DNA of 64,000 nucleotides from Anticarsia gemmatalis (Eukaryota; Arthropoda; Insecta; Lepidoptera; Erebidae), in NCBI RefSeq assembly GCF_050436995.1, contig NC_134771.1, forward strand, positions 374,501 to 438,500, given 5' to 3'. The position numbers and the translations under genes are program-made. The notes beneath the pieces are model-generated. The model did no database searches. It saw only the letters and a list, made by a program, of their open reading frames with translations, and was not told the origin of the DNA. Shown here piece after piece: positions 1-11,167 of this stretch. Numbering within the stretch: the first letter of the stretch is position 1; every line of letters begins with the position of its first letter.

Positions 1-165
1 GCTCTTGTGTCGCAGACAATTTTACAAAAATACAAACAACGGACACAAAGTACAATCGGACCCGAAACAATTATTTGTGGATCGCACAAATAGTTGCTCC
101 ATGTGGCAATCGAAACCACAACCTCCAGAAGCAATGATAGTGGAGTGGTGACCAAAATCATAGCA
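1..165 (-). repeat. tRNA-derived SINE, family 1 (cut by window edge)
   Basis: Antisense copy of the commonest SINE here. Reading the minus strand it runs from a tRNA-like head into the body 'ATTATTTGTGCGATCCACAA' and the 'CCCGCGACACAAGAGC' tail, which is cut off by the left edge. The same body recurs at 7181, 18079, 26551 and 58594, which is how the family is recognised. Confidence 0.75.
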
Positions 166-251
166 TCACAGAGGTAGTTATTAATGTGTTTCACATTAAA
201 TCCCATGAAATAGAGGGTGAACCTTTTGTCATATAGCAGTCATATTACCAA

Positions 252-508
252 ACTAGCTGACCCATGCAAGTTCACTTGCGTCCAATAAAAGAGAATCGGT
301 GAAATTTTTCCCCGTTTTTATAACATTAATTACTGGTACTCTGCTCCTTTTGGTCGTAGCGTGATGATATATAGTGTTTGTCCTTTCTCGGGTATCAAAA
401 TATCTCCTTACCAAATTTCATGCTAATTGGTTCAGTAGTTTAGGCGTGATTGAGTAGCAGACAGACAGACAGACAGAGTTACTTTCGCATTTATAATATT
501 AGTATGGA
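252..508 (-). mobile_element. Helitron-like non-autonomous element
   Basis: Starts with ACTAGCTGACCC and ends near ATAATATTAGTATGGAT. On the minus strand this is the 5' TATACTAATATTATAAA type start and the 3' GGGTCAGCTAGT end shared with copies at 5399, 25251, 44455 and 62252. It holds a short (CAGA)n run at about 468-485. Assignment to Helitrons rests on the CTAGT end and the absence of terminal inverted repeats, so the class is an inference. Confidence 0.6.
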
Positions 509-509
509 T

Positions 510-1686
510 TTAGAACTACTATAGATAATAATCAATGTGGTGTTTACAGATATATTCACTGAAGGAAATTCCCAAAACATACTGAGGAGAGCAATAATAT
601 TGAGTGAATGACCTGACACAAGGTTTGCCCTTGCATCTTTCAGACACTATCCTGCTAATATTATAAATGCTAATGTTTGAGAGGGTGGATAGAAGTATGT
701 TTGTAATTCCTTAACAAAGAAACTACTATACTAGATAGTTTATAATCTAGATTAACACATAGGATTCTTTTTACCACAGGAAATGTTTTCAATTGTACAA
801 AGTTGCACCAATGTAGTAAGTGTTATATTTTACTTTAAAATTGATATTTTCTATAAAAAATTGCTTTTCTAAGCATTCATAAATACTATGAGATCTTTAA
901 AATTCTTATCTATTACATATTCTAATATTATTATGCGTATTTTACCTTATTTATTAACATGGAATATATAATTTAAATTTCAATATCAATGCTCTTTGTC
1001 TAATAACTACAGCTTTTAAATATTTTTTTTAATAATATAGATAATTATACTCCTGTCTATAACATGAAATATGTGCAGCTTAAGAAATAGTGCTATAATC
1101 AAATTCATCTTTGTACTAATTATTCAGTAATTACATTCAGTGTTGCAATAATGTGCATTTTTACAACATCATTATAAAGTTAACTGCTCAACACATACAT
1201 TAATAAGTTTTAAAAAGTAGTGTTTTGAGTTTTGAAAAGTTAAAAAAGTTTAAATTTTTTTTGAAGTTTAGTTAAACTTATAGGTTGATTTAGCTATAAT
1301 TTAGTTTCAAAGACATTAATTTTATTTTATCTCTATAACAAAAGTCTGCAAAACTATGTCATAGTTATTATAACTGGAACTAATATAGTTAAATTTAGAT
1401 AATTGTTATTCATGTGTTTCAATGGTATTAGAAATATCTAGAAAGTAATCAGGCCTTTTTAAAATGTTGACAAAGAAAGATATCATTTCATAATATTACT
1501 CAAAATTATTTATCTATAATCTACTTTAGTGAAACTGGAACACAACCTATACTGTAGACAACAAATTCTTAAAAGTTGAAAGTGAAATTACACTTAAATA
1601 CTTATTACTCATAATTCATAAAGCTTGCAATAATCACAGACCTGTTTTATTAAACTTCTAGGAAATTTAAAAAAAAAAACACTCAC
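510..1686. other. Intron of the BTBD10-like gene, no recognised feature
   Basis: Very AT-rich unique-looking sequence with frequent stops on both strands. It lies directly downstream of the splice donor of the BTBD10-like exon, so it is read as intron. No exon, tRNA or recognisable repeat was found. Confidence 0.5.
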
Positions 1687-2047
1687 CAGAACTGAACATT
1701 CTGCCTAGCATAGTGTTGGGATGTGCAGTAAACTGTGCTGGGTCGACCACAAAGCGCGTGTTGTCCACCACTAGCGTTATACGGTCTTCACAAAGCTGAA
1801 GCTGACCCTTCTGGCCATTCCGAGGAGCATCCTGAGCCGTGGAAGTCGAAGGCGTCGGAGTATTCCCACTTAAATTCTTCGGTGGCATGTTTGGACGTGT
1901 TCTAATATTCGGACCCGTACGTTTCGACAACCGCTTGCGACGCTCTTCGTCTCTAATGTATTCCTCTGTATCGCTGCTGCTGTCCGGGTAGCAGAACTGT
2001 CGTCTTTCTGACATGGCCTCAGGCCCATTCGTCTGAGAGTCTGACAT
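1687..2047 (-). CDS. BTBD10: BTB/POZ protein BTBD10/KCTD20-like, first coding exon (partial)
   Basis: This exon encodes the N-terminal 120 residues of a BTB-domain protein. Residues 1-87 are polar and low in complexity (acidic-serine stretch, basic RRKR patch, Ser/Thr/Pro linker). From about residue 88 the sequence enters the BTB fold with the DNTRFVVDP and PNTMLGRMF signatures typical of BTBD10/KCTD20, which in vertebrates are linked to AKT regulation. The exon ends in phase 1 at a clear donor (G|GTGAGTG, donor at 1681-1686), so the remaining BTB domain lies left of the window. I chose the ATG at 2047; the open frame continues upstream without another ATG before a stop or frame loss. The N-terminus is shorter than in vertebrates, as expected for a poorly conserved region. 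It is divergent with YEATS2. Confidence 0.85.
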
Positions 2048-2851
2048 AGGCGCGCGCTCGTCCCCGCGAGCCCTCACATCACGGTCGACGCTCTTTTGTC
2101 CCCCCGACGGCGAGCCGTTACTAGAGGCCGTTTTTAATGTTATGAAAATGTAAAGAAAGGATTTTTACAAAAATGTCAACGTAACGACGTCAACTGTGAC
2201 AGCTTCTGGAATGTTGGCACATGGAAAAATTGTTGCGTTATTAGTGTTGCAATCTTTTGTTTAGATTACAATATCTATCGCGCTTGATGAATTTAAATAA
2301 TTAAATGCAATTTGTTTTATTGTTTTTACAAGTACTTAATTTTTCATGTGTTTAATAATGACTCACCATATGTTGCTTATTGTGTATTATTCAAAATAAA
2401 CACTCGGCACGTGTAAGAGACATGTGCCAGCTCGTGTTGAGTAATGGAATATTTTTACTTTGAAATGGTCAACGGAAACTTTCTTTATGTACATTAATAA
2501 ATGAAAAATGAATTAGTAAATAATAAAAGAAGGGTAAGCAGATAGTGAATTTATTATGTTAAAAATTCGAAATTATCTCAAAATTGGTGAATGCGTTCAA
2601 AAAATGAAAAACTTGAATGAATCGGCTGTTGACCTTTCCACTGTCAAACGCGGAAATTGGTTATTACTACTAATTGTTTTTTATAGTAATTAACGTTATT
2701 GTAAACATCCCACCTATATGTGCTGTGAATTAATGTGATATACAACCAAAACCCTAAGTGCCGTGACTCATTTAATTGTAAATATCTTAGTGTATATTAA
2801 GGTAACGCTCATAGGGCGTCACTCGTATTTAACTGTAAAAATTACAAAAAA
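2048..2851. promoter_or_regulatory. Divergent intergenic region, putative bidirectional promoter
   Basis: About 0.8 kb separates the start codons of the BTBD10-like gene (minus) and YEATS2 (plus). It should contain both 5' UTRs and promoters. Visible motifs are a CRE-like GACGTCAAC near 2186-2194 and an E-box GCACGTGT near 2407-2414. There is no convincing TATA box at a fixed distance and no mobile element in this gap, unlike every other spacer in the window. Promoter function is inferred from position. Confidence 0.5.
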
Positions 2852-5800
2852 ATGGATAATAAAGAGGAATATCATGATCCTGACTACCCTGAGGCTGCCG
2901 TTGTGGTTAAAGAGGAGCCCCCGAGCCTCGACGAGGAGGAGAAAGTTGATAAAATCAAAGAAATTATCCGGCGGGAATTTTTGAATGAACTTGAAATCAG
3001 AGAAAACGAAGTTATGCTAATAGATCAACGGTAAGTTGAGGTTTTTATTGTTAAATAAAGTCATTTATCCCGTTTTAAGACATTTTTAAATACTATAGAG
3101 CTTAGTAAATTTATGTTACAGTACCATGTGGTCATTTGTTGTGACTTTTACCTGTAATTTAAATAAACAAGTGACATGTGTGGTTTAACCTTGTTTTCGA
3201 AAACTATTCCATTATTATTATTGTTATTTTCTTATTATGAGTAATACTCAAGTATCTTTTATTTATAAATGTGATTTATTAGTCATTAATGTATAACCAA
3301 AGTCTTTTATGTGCCTTAGTAAGTAAAAGAATAACATGTTTTTCAAAACAGGTTTTCAGAAATAGTTAAGCTGTACTAAGCCATTCTACAGGGTACATAC
3401 AAGATAATATGAAATACAACTATATAATAATATGAACATTTAAAATTGTTTCATGGCTGTTCAATTTGCAATTTCAGAAATATAACATAGTTACAAAATA
3501 GACATGTTGTTATGATGTTTTTAGCTAATATTATTATATTTCTATTTTATATAATAAGGACTGTTTATTTAGAGATAATACAAACATTAATTCAATTTAA
3601 CCTTGTCTCACTGGGTATAGGTCTGTTCACATGAGTGAGAAGTTTAGAATTTTTATTTCTTGCAAGATTAGGGCCTTCACATTACTTTATGTACTGTAAA
3701 AAGAGCTTTCAGGTTTGCCTTCTCATGATATTTACCTCTATCCCTTATTAAAGCAGTTGAACTGTAGGTAAATGTTGCTACAACTTGATTAACACTGCTA
3801 AAAAGTGTAAAAGCAATGTTTTCTCTTTATTTCTAGTATGACAACATCCCGTCGGCTTCTCCATCGTCTCCGGTACGCACTGGTGAGCAGCTACTACAAG
3901 GACCAGAAGTTAAAACTGACTAATGGACAGATACAGGATGAGATTGCTGCACAGCATGAGCCAAGGGCCAGAGCTGAGGTAAGGATATTGGCGTGGCTAC
4001 CCAGTGTATATCTCTCAGTGTATATACCTTACCTTATTATATTATAGGCAGGTTGCCATGTGGCAGGCCTAGTAATATATATGTATAAGTAATAAGCCCT
4101 ATTAATAATAAGTATGTATAAGTAAAAGTATATTTTCAATGTTCATTTAACGAAATAAGTACTAAGTAATTAAAAATACTATATTAAAAATATCGTTTTA
4201 ATGTATAGATATATTTTAAAATCTTCTTCATTCATTGATACTAAATACGGGCATTACTGAAAACACGCCGTGAGTTTCTTCTCAAGAGCAACAGCTTTTC
4301 CGAAACGATGGTAGATAAAAAATATGACGTTTTGATTTGATTGAAATAGTTGTTTAAGTTTATGAAATAAAGCATTTAGACTTTAACACATTATACCTTT
4401 AAATGGACACTTATGTAACACATGAGAGCAATACAAATTTGAATGCCTGATGACTCGGCGTAGTTGCGACAGCATTACTTTACTAGCGATTTCATATATG
4501 TTGTGTTCACCAGGTATCTACAATACTCCGCGACGGTCAGCGGCGGCTGCACCCCTCAGTGCGTAAGCTGCTCGGCAAACAGTCAGTGGACCTGGACGAG
4601 ATATTCAAGATCAGGGAGCCCAGGAACAAGACCAGGAAGGATTATTCTGTAAGTGTTACTTTCTGCTCGTGTATGACATAGATGTATGGACGTGAATGAG
4701 GCAAGAGAAGTGTGTAAGGATCGTACCAAGTGGCGTGCTTTGGTCTCTTTCTAAAGTACTTACCTATATGGGAAAGATGCGTGATTTTATGTATGTATGT
4801 TATGTTTTATTAATACATTCAGCTATGTCTACACTTTGGACTTTGCATACCTTCAAGATCTGTCCTAAAGAACTTTCAAACATGCAAGATTGCATCACAA
4901 TGTTTTCTTTCACCGGTAGAACACGTAATAATTATTTCTAATACACACTTAACTTCGAAAAGTCATTGATTAGTTGCCTCGGGTACGAACCTTCGACCAC
5001 TTGCTTTAAAGGCGTAGCTTAAACCACTCATCTATCACTACAATATAAATAAAGTTAGCAAATCTGATTTCTAACATCCATTTCCTCCCTCAGGCAATGC
5101 TCCAAAAACGCAACTACACAATATCGGCCGACACGACAAAAACCCTCCGTCCGGACCGCAAGCCTGAGGACCTGGAGTTACCAGAGGTGTGCGAAGACCC
5201 CGGGACCAGCAGGCCCAAGAAGATACCTCGACAGATAGACCCTAAGGCCACCAATGTGGTCACATTAGATGAGGTCACTAGGAATAAGATGAAGTATAGA
5301 TATAGGATTGTTATAGGTAAGTTTCTATTGCTAGTGATTTTATGGTAGTGTTATTAAATTTATATAAGTATTAGTCTGCTATAGCCAAATAGACTAACCT
5401 ATACTAAAATTAGAAAATTGTAGAGGTTTTTTGAATGCGCTTATCTCAGGAACTACTGGTACGAATTGAAAAATTCTTTCAGTGTTAGATAGCCCATTTA
5501 TCGAGGAAGGCTATAGGCTATATATCATCACGCTACGACCAATAGGAGCAGAGTACCAGTAAAAAATGATATAAAAACGGGGAAAATTATGACCCATTTT
5601 CTGTTATGTGACGCAAGCGAAGTAGCGCGAGTTAGCTAGCATTTTATATTTCTTGTTTAGCTCATAAAGAGCCTTTGGCCCAGCAATCTATCTATAGTAT
5701 GGTTAGTGGTCAACCTAGTGTCAAAGTTGTTCAAGCCGTCCGAAAGGCCTTTGTCATGGTTTAACGACTGTTATCTTAGTAGACAACAATCGGGACCGAC

Positions 5801-8800
5801 ATTTTACGTGTCCTCCGAAGCACGGAGATGCTCAGTTCAAATACCACTACGGTATATACGGTCACCCATCTATAGATTGACCGCGCTAAGATCGCTTAAC
5901 ACACATATCGTTTACCGACTGGTGAGTGCAACTGGCTATGGGCGCCTCTAATTTTTCATTTTCCGTAATTGACGTTTAGTCTATATCGTTGATTGTTGGT
6001 AACTCTTCGCATGATCAATTATTGTATCAACACATTGTAAAATTTTTGGCGATTGAAAAGAGTGGCCGCGAGTTTGTTGCTAGCTCTTCTTATAAGGTAC
6101 CCACTTTTCGAGCTAGTGGTAGATTCAGTAATTGTAACGACTATTATAAGTGTCAATATTTGACCTACAACTTGGGTAACATTGGACGTGGGAATTTGAA
6201 ATAGTTTCGAATATTTTTTCATATGAAACCAACACAATTGATAAAGATTAAATAAATAAATAAATAAATATCATTGGACAACTCACACACGGTCATTTGA
6301 TTCCAAACTAAGCAGAGCTTGTACTATGGTAACCAAATAACTGATAAACATACTTATATACTTCTAAATACATACTTATATAGATAAATTGACATCCAGG
6401 CTCAGAACAAATACTCGTGCTCATCACACAAAGATTTGTCCCGGGTGGGATTCGAACCCACCACACGCGGCGCTACGGTTGTTGCGGCGAGGTGACCGCT
6501 TAAACCACTGCGCCAAACGTGCAGTATTCATTTTTTATTTTTGCAAACCTTTATCAATTGTGTTGGTACCTTTATCAATGTTACCCAAATGATTCAAAGT
6601 TACCCAAGTTGACTGTACACGAATAAATGATTAGATTCTGCTCCCCCCCAGGCAACACGTCGAAGTACGCGCCGCCCGCGTCCCGCGCGGACCGCTCCAC
6701 GCACAAGTGGCTGCTGTACGTGCGCGGGCCGCCCGGAGCCCCGGACCTGGCGCCGCTCGTCACCGCCGTCACCGTGCGCCTGCACCACTCCTACGCGCCG
6801 CACCACACCGTGCACATCGAGTGAGTGCACCTTTTAAATATATATGTTACTGTAAAAGCCCGAACTGTGGTAAATCCTAAGATTTTCCGGTAGAACCTAA
6901 GATTTACCAACTCTCAATAGTAAAAGTCCAAACAATTCTTTTATTTTGAGCTTTTACCTCTATTCACTTGATGATGACGAGATGTCGCCGGAGCCGGGGC
7001 TCCTCCTACTGGGTGGTTTAAAGAAAATTACCGGAAAATCTTAGGATTTACCATAATTCGGGCTATTACAGTAACATATATACTCACAAAAATTAACCTT
7101 TTATAGTTTTGAATGGATGCTGAAAACCCAACATGTTATAATAAAAAAAATTCTAGCCAATTTTTATTTCAGCTAATACTGCCTCCGTGGCGCAGTGGTT
7201 AAGGTCACCACGCCGCTGCATGGTTCGATTCCCACACAGAACAATTATTTGTGCGATCCACAAATAAATTGTCTCGGGTCTAATTGTGCTTTAAGTCCGT
7301 TGTATGTTTGTAAAGGTCCCCGCGACACAAAAGCAATTATTAGTGCGGAAGTTGTCTTTAAAAAAAAGACTAATATTCCAGTAAGCCTCCATACCACGTA
7401 TCTCGGCGCGGCTGGGGCGAGTTCCCAGCCAAGATCGAGCTGCACTTCGCGCTGCCGCACCGCAACCGCCCCGCAACCGTCGAACACACCATCAAGCTGG
7501 ACAGAAACTACACTGGCATGCAGATACTAGGTAATATAAACATCATCAACCTTTCTTCTTACTATATTGGAGTCGGCTTCCAGTCTCATCGGATGCAACT
7601 GAATACCAGTATTTTACATGGAGCGACAGTCTATCTGACCTCCACAACACAGTTGGATTATCACGATACCCTCTCGGTAAGACTGGTTGTCAGACTTTCA
7701 AGCTTCTGACTACTGGTAACGACTGTCAAAGGTCTTTGAAATTGACAGCCAAGGGACCCACAATTTGACGTGCTTTGCGTGGTGGAATCAAAGCCAAACC
7801 CCTCCCTCGTTCAGTAGGAGGCCTTGGGACTAATAAGTGTTAAAAATGTCTGAGAAGTCAATATTTGTCTACAGCGGCTATTTAGCTTAAAAAATTAAAA
7901 ATATTTTTTTCATATTTCAGGCGCTGAAACTCTAGTAGACGTATGGTTATACAGTACGCAAGAAATGCTTCAATACGAATACAAAGACGATGCCGAGGTC
8001 GAACCACAACCCGAAGTACCAATCGAGACCCACATTAAAACCGAACCGGAGCCCACAGAGTTCACAGAACAGCCCGACACAGACATACATACAGAAAACT
8101 GGATGGACTTCTTTACAAAAGCCCCACAAGAACTAGACGTAGACGAAATGATCATCAAACCTATGAAAAAGACAGAAGAAATCAAACAAGAAAATGTAGA
8201 AATACAAGAAAATAACACTTTAGAGAGTCAAGAAATCAGTTACGATGGTGTTGTGAAAACTTGGGACGATAATATTGATATACCTAATGAAATTTTAACA
8301 CAGCCTACGTCTCCTAAGAAACGTATAGTCAAATACATTGACCCTACTACAGGCAAGATATACTATTTAGAAATGGATCGGACGCTTGACTTGAGTAAAG
8401 TTCAAGAAATTGTCATAAATAATCAGACGGCTAAAATAAGTCCTATAAAATCGAATGGTTTGAGGAACTTTAGGAAGAAAAAAGGTGGTATGTCGTTACT
8501 GAAACCTGAAGTGAAAAATATGTTGAAAAATTCAGACTGTTTTCAAAGTGCTTGTGTTTCTCATATAGAGAATGATCATTGTTATATAGCGAACCCTAGG
8601 AAATTTGCCAGTGATGTGAAGAAAGAAAAGACTTTGTTCGATAGTGTTTGTGTTGGTGTGGTTAGAACGTGTACGGTGCGGGCCGCAGTGAACTATTTGT
8701 TGAAGAAGATACCGTTGATCAGTGATCAGGCGAGGGACCCGGATTTTGTGAAGCATTTCCCCTTTGTTGTCGAAACTGAGGAGAGATATTGGAAATTAGA

Positions 8801-11077
8801 TTTTGCGAAGAGAAGAAACATCGAGGTAACTATCAAATACTACCCACGCGACTGGCACGCGATTAAAAAGTACTATTACCCTTAGGCAATGATTTTTTAT
8901 TATACTGGCATTGCGGTTTGAGCGATGATGAATGCGGCTACTGATGATGAGGTCTCGGGTTCGATTCCCAGGTTAGTCACATTACTATTGAGTTTTTGTA
9001 AATTCCTTTTAAAAAAAATCCAAAAGTACGCCAGCTCTGATATATGGCTATTACATGGGACTAACATTTTAATGGCAAAATGTGGGTGTATTTTATACAT
9101 CTTCTGCCTACATTATATTGGACGATAACATGCGAAACCCTATAAGAATATATACAAATTTTCATACATTTGTTGCCTCTGCATCCATCGCGTAGTTAAA
9201 CCGACACTTAACTATAAGCCATGAAACTTATTTCTTCATTTTTATCTTTCAGTGGTCCCGAGCAAAACTAATAAACAAACTTATAACAGACCACCTTCCT
9301 ACCACGGAAACAATATGGCGGACCAAACAAATACTCCTGTACTCACGCCTTCACGGCTACTACCCCATCAGGGGGGAGGCAGTGCCCCAACACATCGACA
9401 ACAACGACTGGTCATCATGGAACGATCTAGAAAACATAAGAAAAATGGAAACTAGCATCAAAGAACTTTACCCAACAAGCACCGATATAAACTCACTAAC
9501 TATATTTAAAAATGAATGCGAAAATTTATCGGAAACCATAGATTTGTCGGATGAGGAGGATGTAGATGTGTTGTCTATGGATAGAAGGGTTCAAGTGAAA
9601 CAGGAAGTGGTTGATAGTAGTCATTTGAGTGTACTTCCGGTGGAGGGAGACGAGGATCGGTTGCGGTTTCTGTTCGTTGAGAAGAAATGCGCTGATATTG
9701 GGATTGAGTTGAGAAATGAGGATGTTGGCAATGGATACTCTTATAGGTAAGTTTGTAATGTTATTTATAATTATGTCGCTTTAATAGAGCGATCTTTGGT
9801 GTGGTGAAGTAAGTGTGATGGTTGAATAAGGGTCTCGCGTTCGATTTCCGGGTTGGATTTCTTTCCTGAGATCTTTTGTTAAGTACTTAGAGGGAATAAT
9901 AAATTAAGATTGCTTTGATGTGGTGGAGTATGTGTAACTTCTCAATAAAGCTCTTGGGTTCAATAACAGAGTTGGGAAATTGTTTTCGAGATTTTCTGTC
10001 AAAAAATGCTTGGTAATAAGGAAATTTCAAGGCATGAATATATTGCATTTTTAATGTGCGAATGTATATGATAAAATGTTATTTCCTGAACCTAAGACAG
10101 TTTCAATATTAGCAAGATTGTCAAAATTAAACATATTATTAAAAGTTAAATATTTTGTTACTTTTTAAAATTATCTTAATTTTAAGTTGTTCAACCTACC
10201 ATTATAAGGACAGCTAAATACGTTATCTTAATTAAATATGTAGAAGTATATAATTAACTCATATTTGATGTGTTATTAATGTTATTATTTCTCCGCAGTG
10301 CTGTGCACGCAGTGATGTTATCAGCGGTGCGCAGTTTCGCGGAGGAGCTGATCCGCGGCGCGCTCGCCGTCAAGCTCACACACGACTCCGGACCTACCAC
10401 GCTCTGGGCTGGGTATGTACATTACACAATATATCTATGTTGAATAGCACAATTGACTTTGTGTCTGAATGTAGCTGTAAATTGCTGTGGAAGTAGAAAT
10501 AAACCTTAGAAATTAAGAGATATGCAGATAACGGACGAATTGTTATGAAAAAAAATCTATATTTTATTTAATTAAAAGACCCTTCTCATAATCCCTGGAA
10601 TGAGGGAGGTAACTTTTGTCCAGAAGTGGACTAGTAATGGATTAAAAATGCCAATTTCGCTCTAAGAATTAGTCTTATTTCATAAATATTATTCAAAAAT
10701 AGTCGAATAATTTATATAATATTGTACAACTATTAGTGTAATATATAACTATTTGTCTCACATACGACACCGTGATGTCATTAATTATTCAATACCTATT
10801 GCTGCAGATAGATGCAGGATTGTGTATTTTATCATAATATAATTTCGAAATAACATCTTGAAACTCGAACCTTTGTTGAAGAGCTGCATCTTTTCAAACT
10901 GAAACGGCCTTACTTTCCACACTATAATAATGATATGTTTGTCTGTTCCCCCGCAGTTCTTCCCGCGTGGTGGTGCAGGCAGCACACGTGTACTCTGCCG
11001 CACGTGTCCGGCCGCGCCTGCGCCTGCTCACTGCAGCTGACACGGGCGCGCGGCGCGGGGACACGGCGCCGCTCTAA
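2852..11077 (+). CDS. YEATS2: YEATS domain-containing protein 2 (YEATS2; Drosophila D12), complete, 10 exons
   Basis: Nuclear reader of acylated (notably crotonylated) histone lysines and subunit of the ATAC acetyltransferase complex. Coding exons: 2852-3030, 3837-3978, 4514-4648, 5094-5316, 6652-6820, 7382-7530, 7921-8825, 9253-9746, 10299-10412, 10957-11077; all introns are GT-AG, phases agree, total 2631 nt = 876 residues plus TAA. The YEATS domain spans about residues 215-345 (exons 4-7): RYRIVIGNTSKY, THKWLLYVRG, RRGWGEFP, GAETLVDVWLY. The acyl-lysine cage is kept: Tyr274 in HHSY and Trp294 in GWGEF, 20 residues apart exactly as Tyr262/Trp282 of human YEATS2. Residues 346-630 are an acidic/charged linker; exon 7 also opens into a false stop at 8883-8885 if the donor at 8826 is ignored. 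Exons 9-10 (about 799-876) look like the C-terminal histone fold, known in YEATS2 to pair with NC2beta. Shorter than the human protein (about 1,400 residues), mainly in the linker. Confidence 0.9.
3031..3836 (+). other. YEATS2 intron 1, nothing recognised
   Basis: AT-rich intron with donor GTAAGT at 3031 and acceptor TTCTAG at 3836. No repeat family seen elsewhere in the window and no second gene was found in it. Confidence 0.6.
4679..4800 (+). mobile_element. LINE 3' fragment
   Basis: Contains the ATGGACGTGAATGAGGCAAG motif, coding for MDVNEA plus a downstream CKDRT-like stretch, then a 'TATGGGAAAGATGCGTGATT' type end and a TATGTATG tail. Related fragments occur at 11530, 35950 (minus), 36818 and 41358 (minus). 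Likely the last codons and 3' UTR of a non-LTR retrotransposon; clade not determined. Confidence 0.5.
4838..5035 (-). repeat. tRNA-derived SINE, family 3, partial
   Basis: On the minus strand a tRNA-like B-box region (GGTTCGTACCC) is followed by AATGACTTTTCGAAGTTAAG, the TGTGTATTAGAAATAA block and a piece ending near GGTATGCAAAGTCC. The full version is at 49083-49378. It lies in YEATS2 intron 3. Confidence 0.6.
5399..5640 (+). mobile_element. Helitron-like non-autonomous element
   Basis: In YEATS2 intron 4. Runs from TATACTAAAATTAGAAAA to GCGCGAGTTAGCTAG, with the internal blocks CTCAGGAACTACTGGTACGA and ATATATCATCACGCTACGAC shared with the other copies. Confidence 0.6.
5696..5948 (-). repeat. 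5S rRNA-like SINE, family A
   Basis: Antisense copy in YEATS2 intron 4. On the minus strand: GGCGCCCATAGCCAGTTGCA, a degenerate 5S-like central box with GATGGGTGACCG, then the TGCTTCGGAGGACACGTAAA stem and the tail ACTTTGACACTAGGTTGACC. Copies at 34150, 54037 and 57485 are cleaner. Confidence 0.65.
5960..6270 (+). mobile_element. LINE-like 3' end with (TAAA)n tail
   Basis: The block ATTCAGTAATTGTAACGACT followed by AAGTGTCAATATTTGACCTA recurs at 32877-32932 in front of a similar AATAAATGA tail. The copy here ends in about five TAAA units at 6248-6270. A repeated 3' end with a simple-repeat tail fits a non-LTR retrotransposon; no reverse-transcriptase motif is present. Confidence 0.45.
6271..6524 (-). 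repeat. tRNA-derived SINE, family 5
   Basis: Antisense copy with a good tRNA-like head on the minus strand: A-box-like GTTTGGCGCAGTGGTTTAAG and B box GGTGGGTTCGAATCCCACCC. The body (TACTATGGTAACCAAATAAC) recurs at 61300-61425 and the head at 31773-31890. The head matches a tRNA-type promoter, but the cloverleaf is not intact and a long non-tRNA body follows. Confidence 0.65.
6839..7082. mobile_element. Inverted-repeat (foldback) MITE in YEATS2 intron 5
   Basis: About 50-bp terminal inverted repeats: TATATGTTACTGTAAAAGCC at the left and its near-complement ending GGCTATTACAGTAACATATA at the right, continuing through TAAATCCTAAGATTTTCCGG. Element about 244 bp, no coding capacity. The flank is TA-rich, so the target duplication cannot be set. 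Confidence 0.8.
7181..7368 (+). repeat. tRNA-derived SINE, family 1, abutting a splice acceptor
   Basis: Head GCCTCCGTGGCGCAGTGGTT, B box GGTTCGATTCCC, body ATTATTTGTGCGATCCACAA, tail TGCGGAAGTTGTCTTTAAAA. The A-rich tail ends about 13 bases before the AG (7380-7381) of YEATS2 exon 6. Confidence 0.85.
7537..7790 (+). repeat. 5S rRNA-like SINE, family B
   Basis: Starts within ten bases of the YEATS2 exon 6 donor. In this orientation the 3' tail comes first (ATATTGGAGTCGGCTTCCAG, then ATTTTACATGGAGCGACAGT), so the element itself is antisense to the gene. The distal 5S-like head is mostly missing. Confidence 0.6.
8903..9135 (+). repeat. tRNA-derived SINE, family 2
   Basis: In YEATS2 intron 7. 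B box GGGTTCGATTCCCAGGTTAG, then TTACATGGGACTAACATTTT and the CATCTTCTGCCTACATTATA tail shared with copies at 35255, 41830, 49395 and 52320. Confidence 0.65.
9786..10005 (+). repeat. Two degenerate tRNA-like SINE heads
   Basis: Two successive fragments in YEATS2 intron 8 carry weak tRNA-type promoters: GGTCTCGCGTTCGATTTCCG at about 9830 and TCTTGGGTTCAATAACAGAG at about 9953. Both are followed by similar GAGATNTTTTGT(C/T)A stretches, so they may be two copies of one family. Confidence 0.4.
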
Positions 11078-11161
11078 TATACACTACATTATATATACCA
11101 CTTTTATTTATTACTACCTCGCCCAAAATCCAAACAGGGAATGAACTTGTTCAAATGGCGG

Positions 11162-11167
11162 ATTAAA
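11162..11167 (+). terminator. Possible polyadenylation signal of YEATS2
   Basis: ATTAAA, a common variant of AATAAA, lies about 85 bases after the YEATS2 stop codon. No canonical AATAAA was seen closer. Confidence 0.35.

Noticed and set aside
2048..2077. GTG start at 2077 for the BTBD10-like protein
   Set aside because: GTG initiation is not expected in insect nuclear genes; the ATG at 2047 in the same frame is used instead.
6581..6830. Minus-strand frames of 63-76 codons over YEATS2 exon 5
   Set aside because: Antisense shadows of a GC-rich conserved exon.
8826..8885. YEATS2 exon 7 continuing to a stop at 8883-8885
   Set aside because: A GTAACT donor at 8826 joins in phase to an exon at 9253 that continues a plausible protein through to a histone-fold end; the read-through would cut the protein short.
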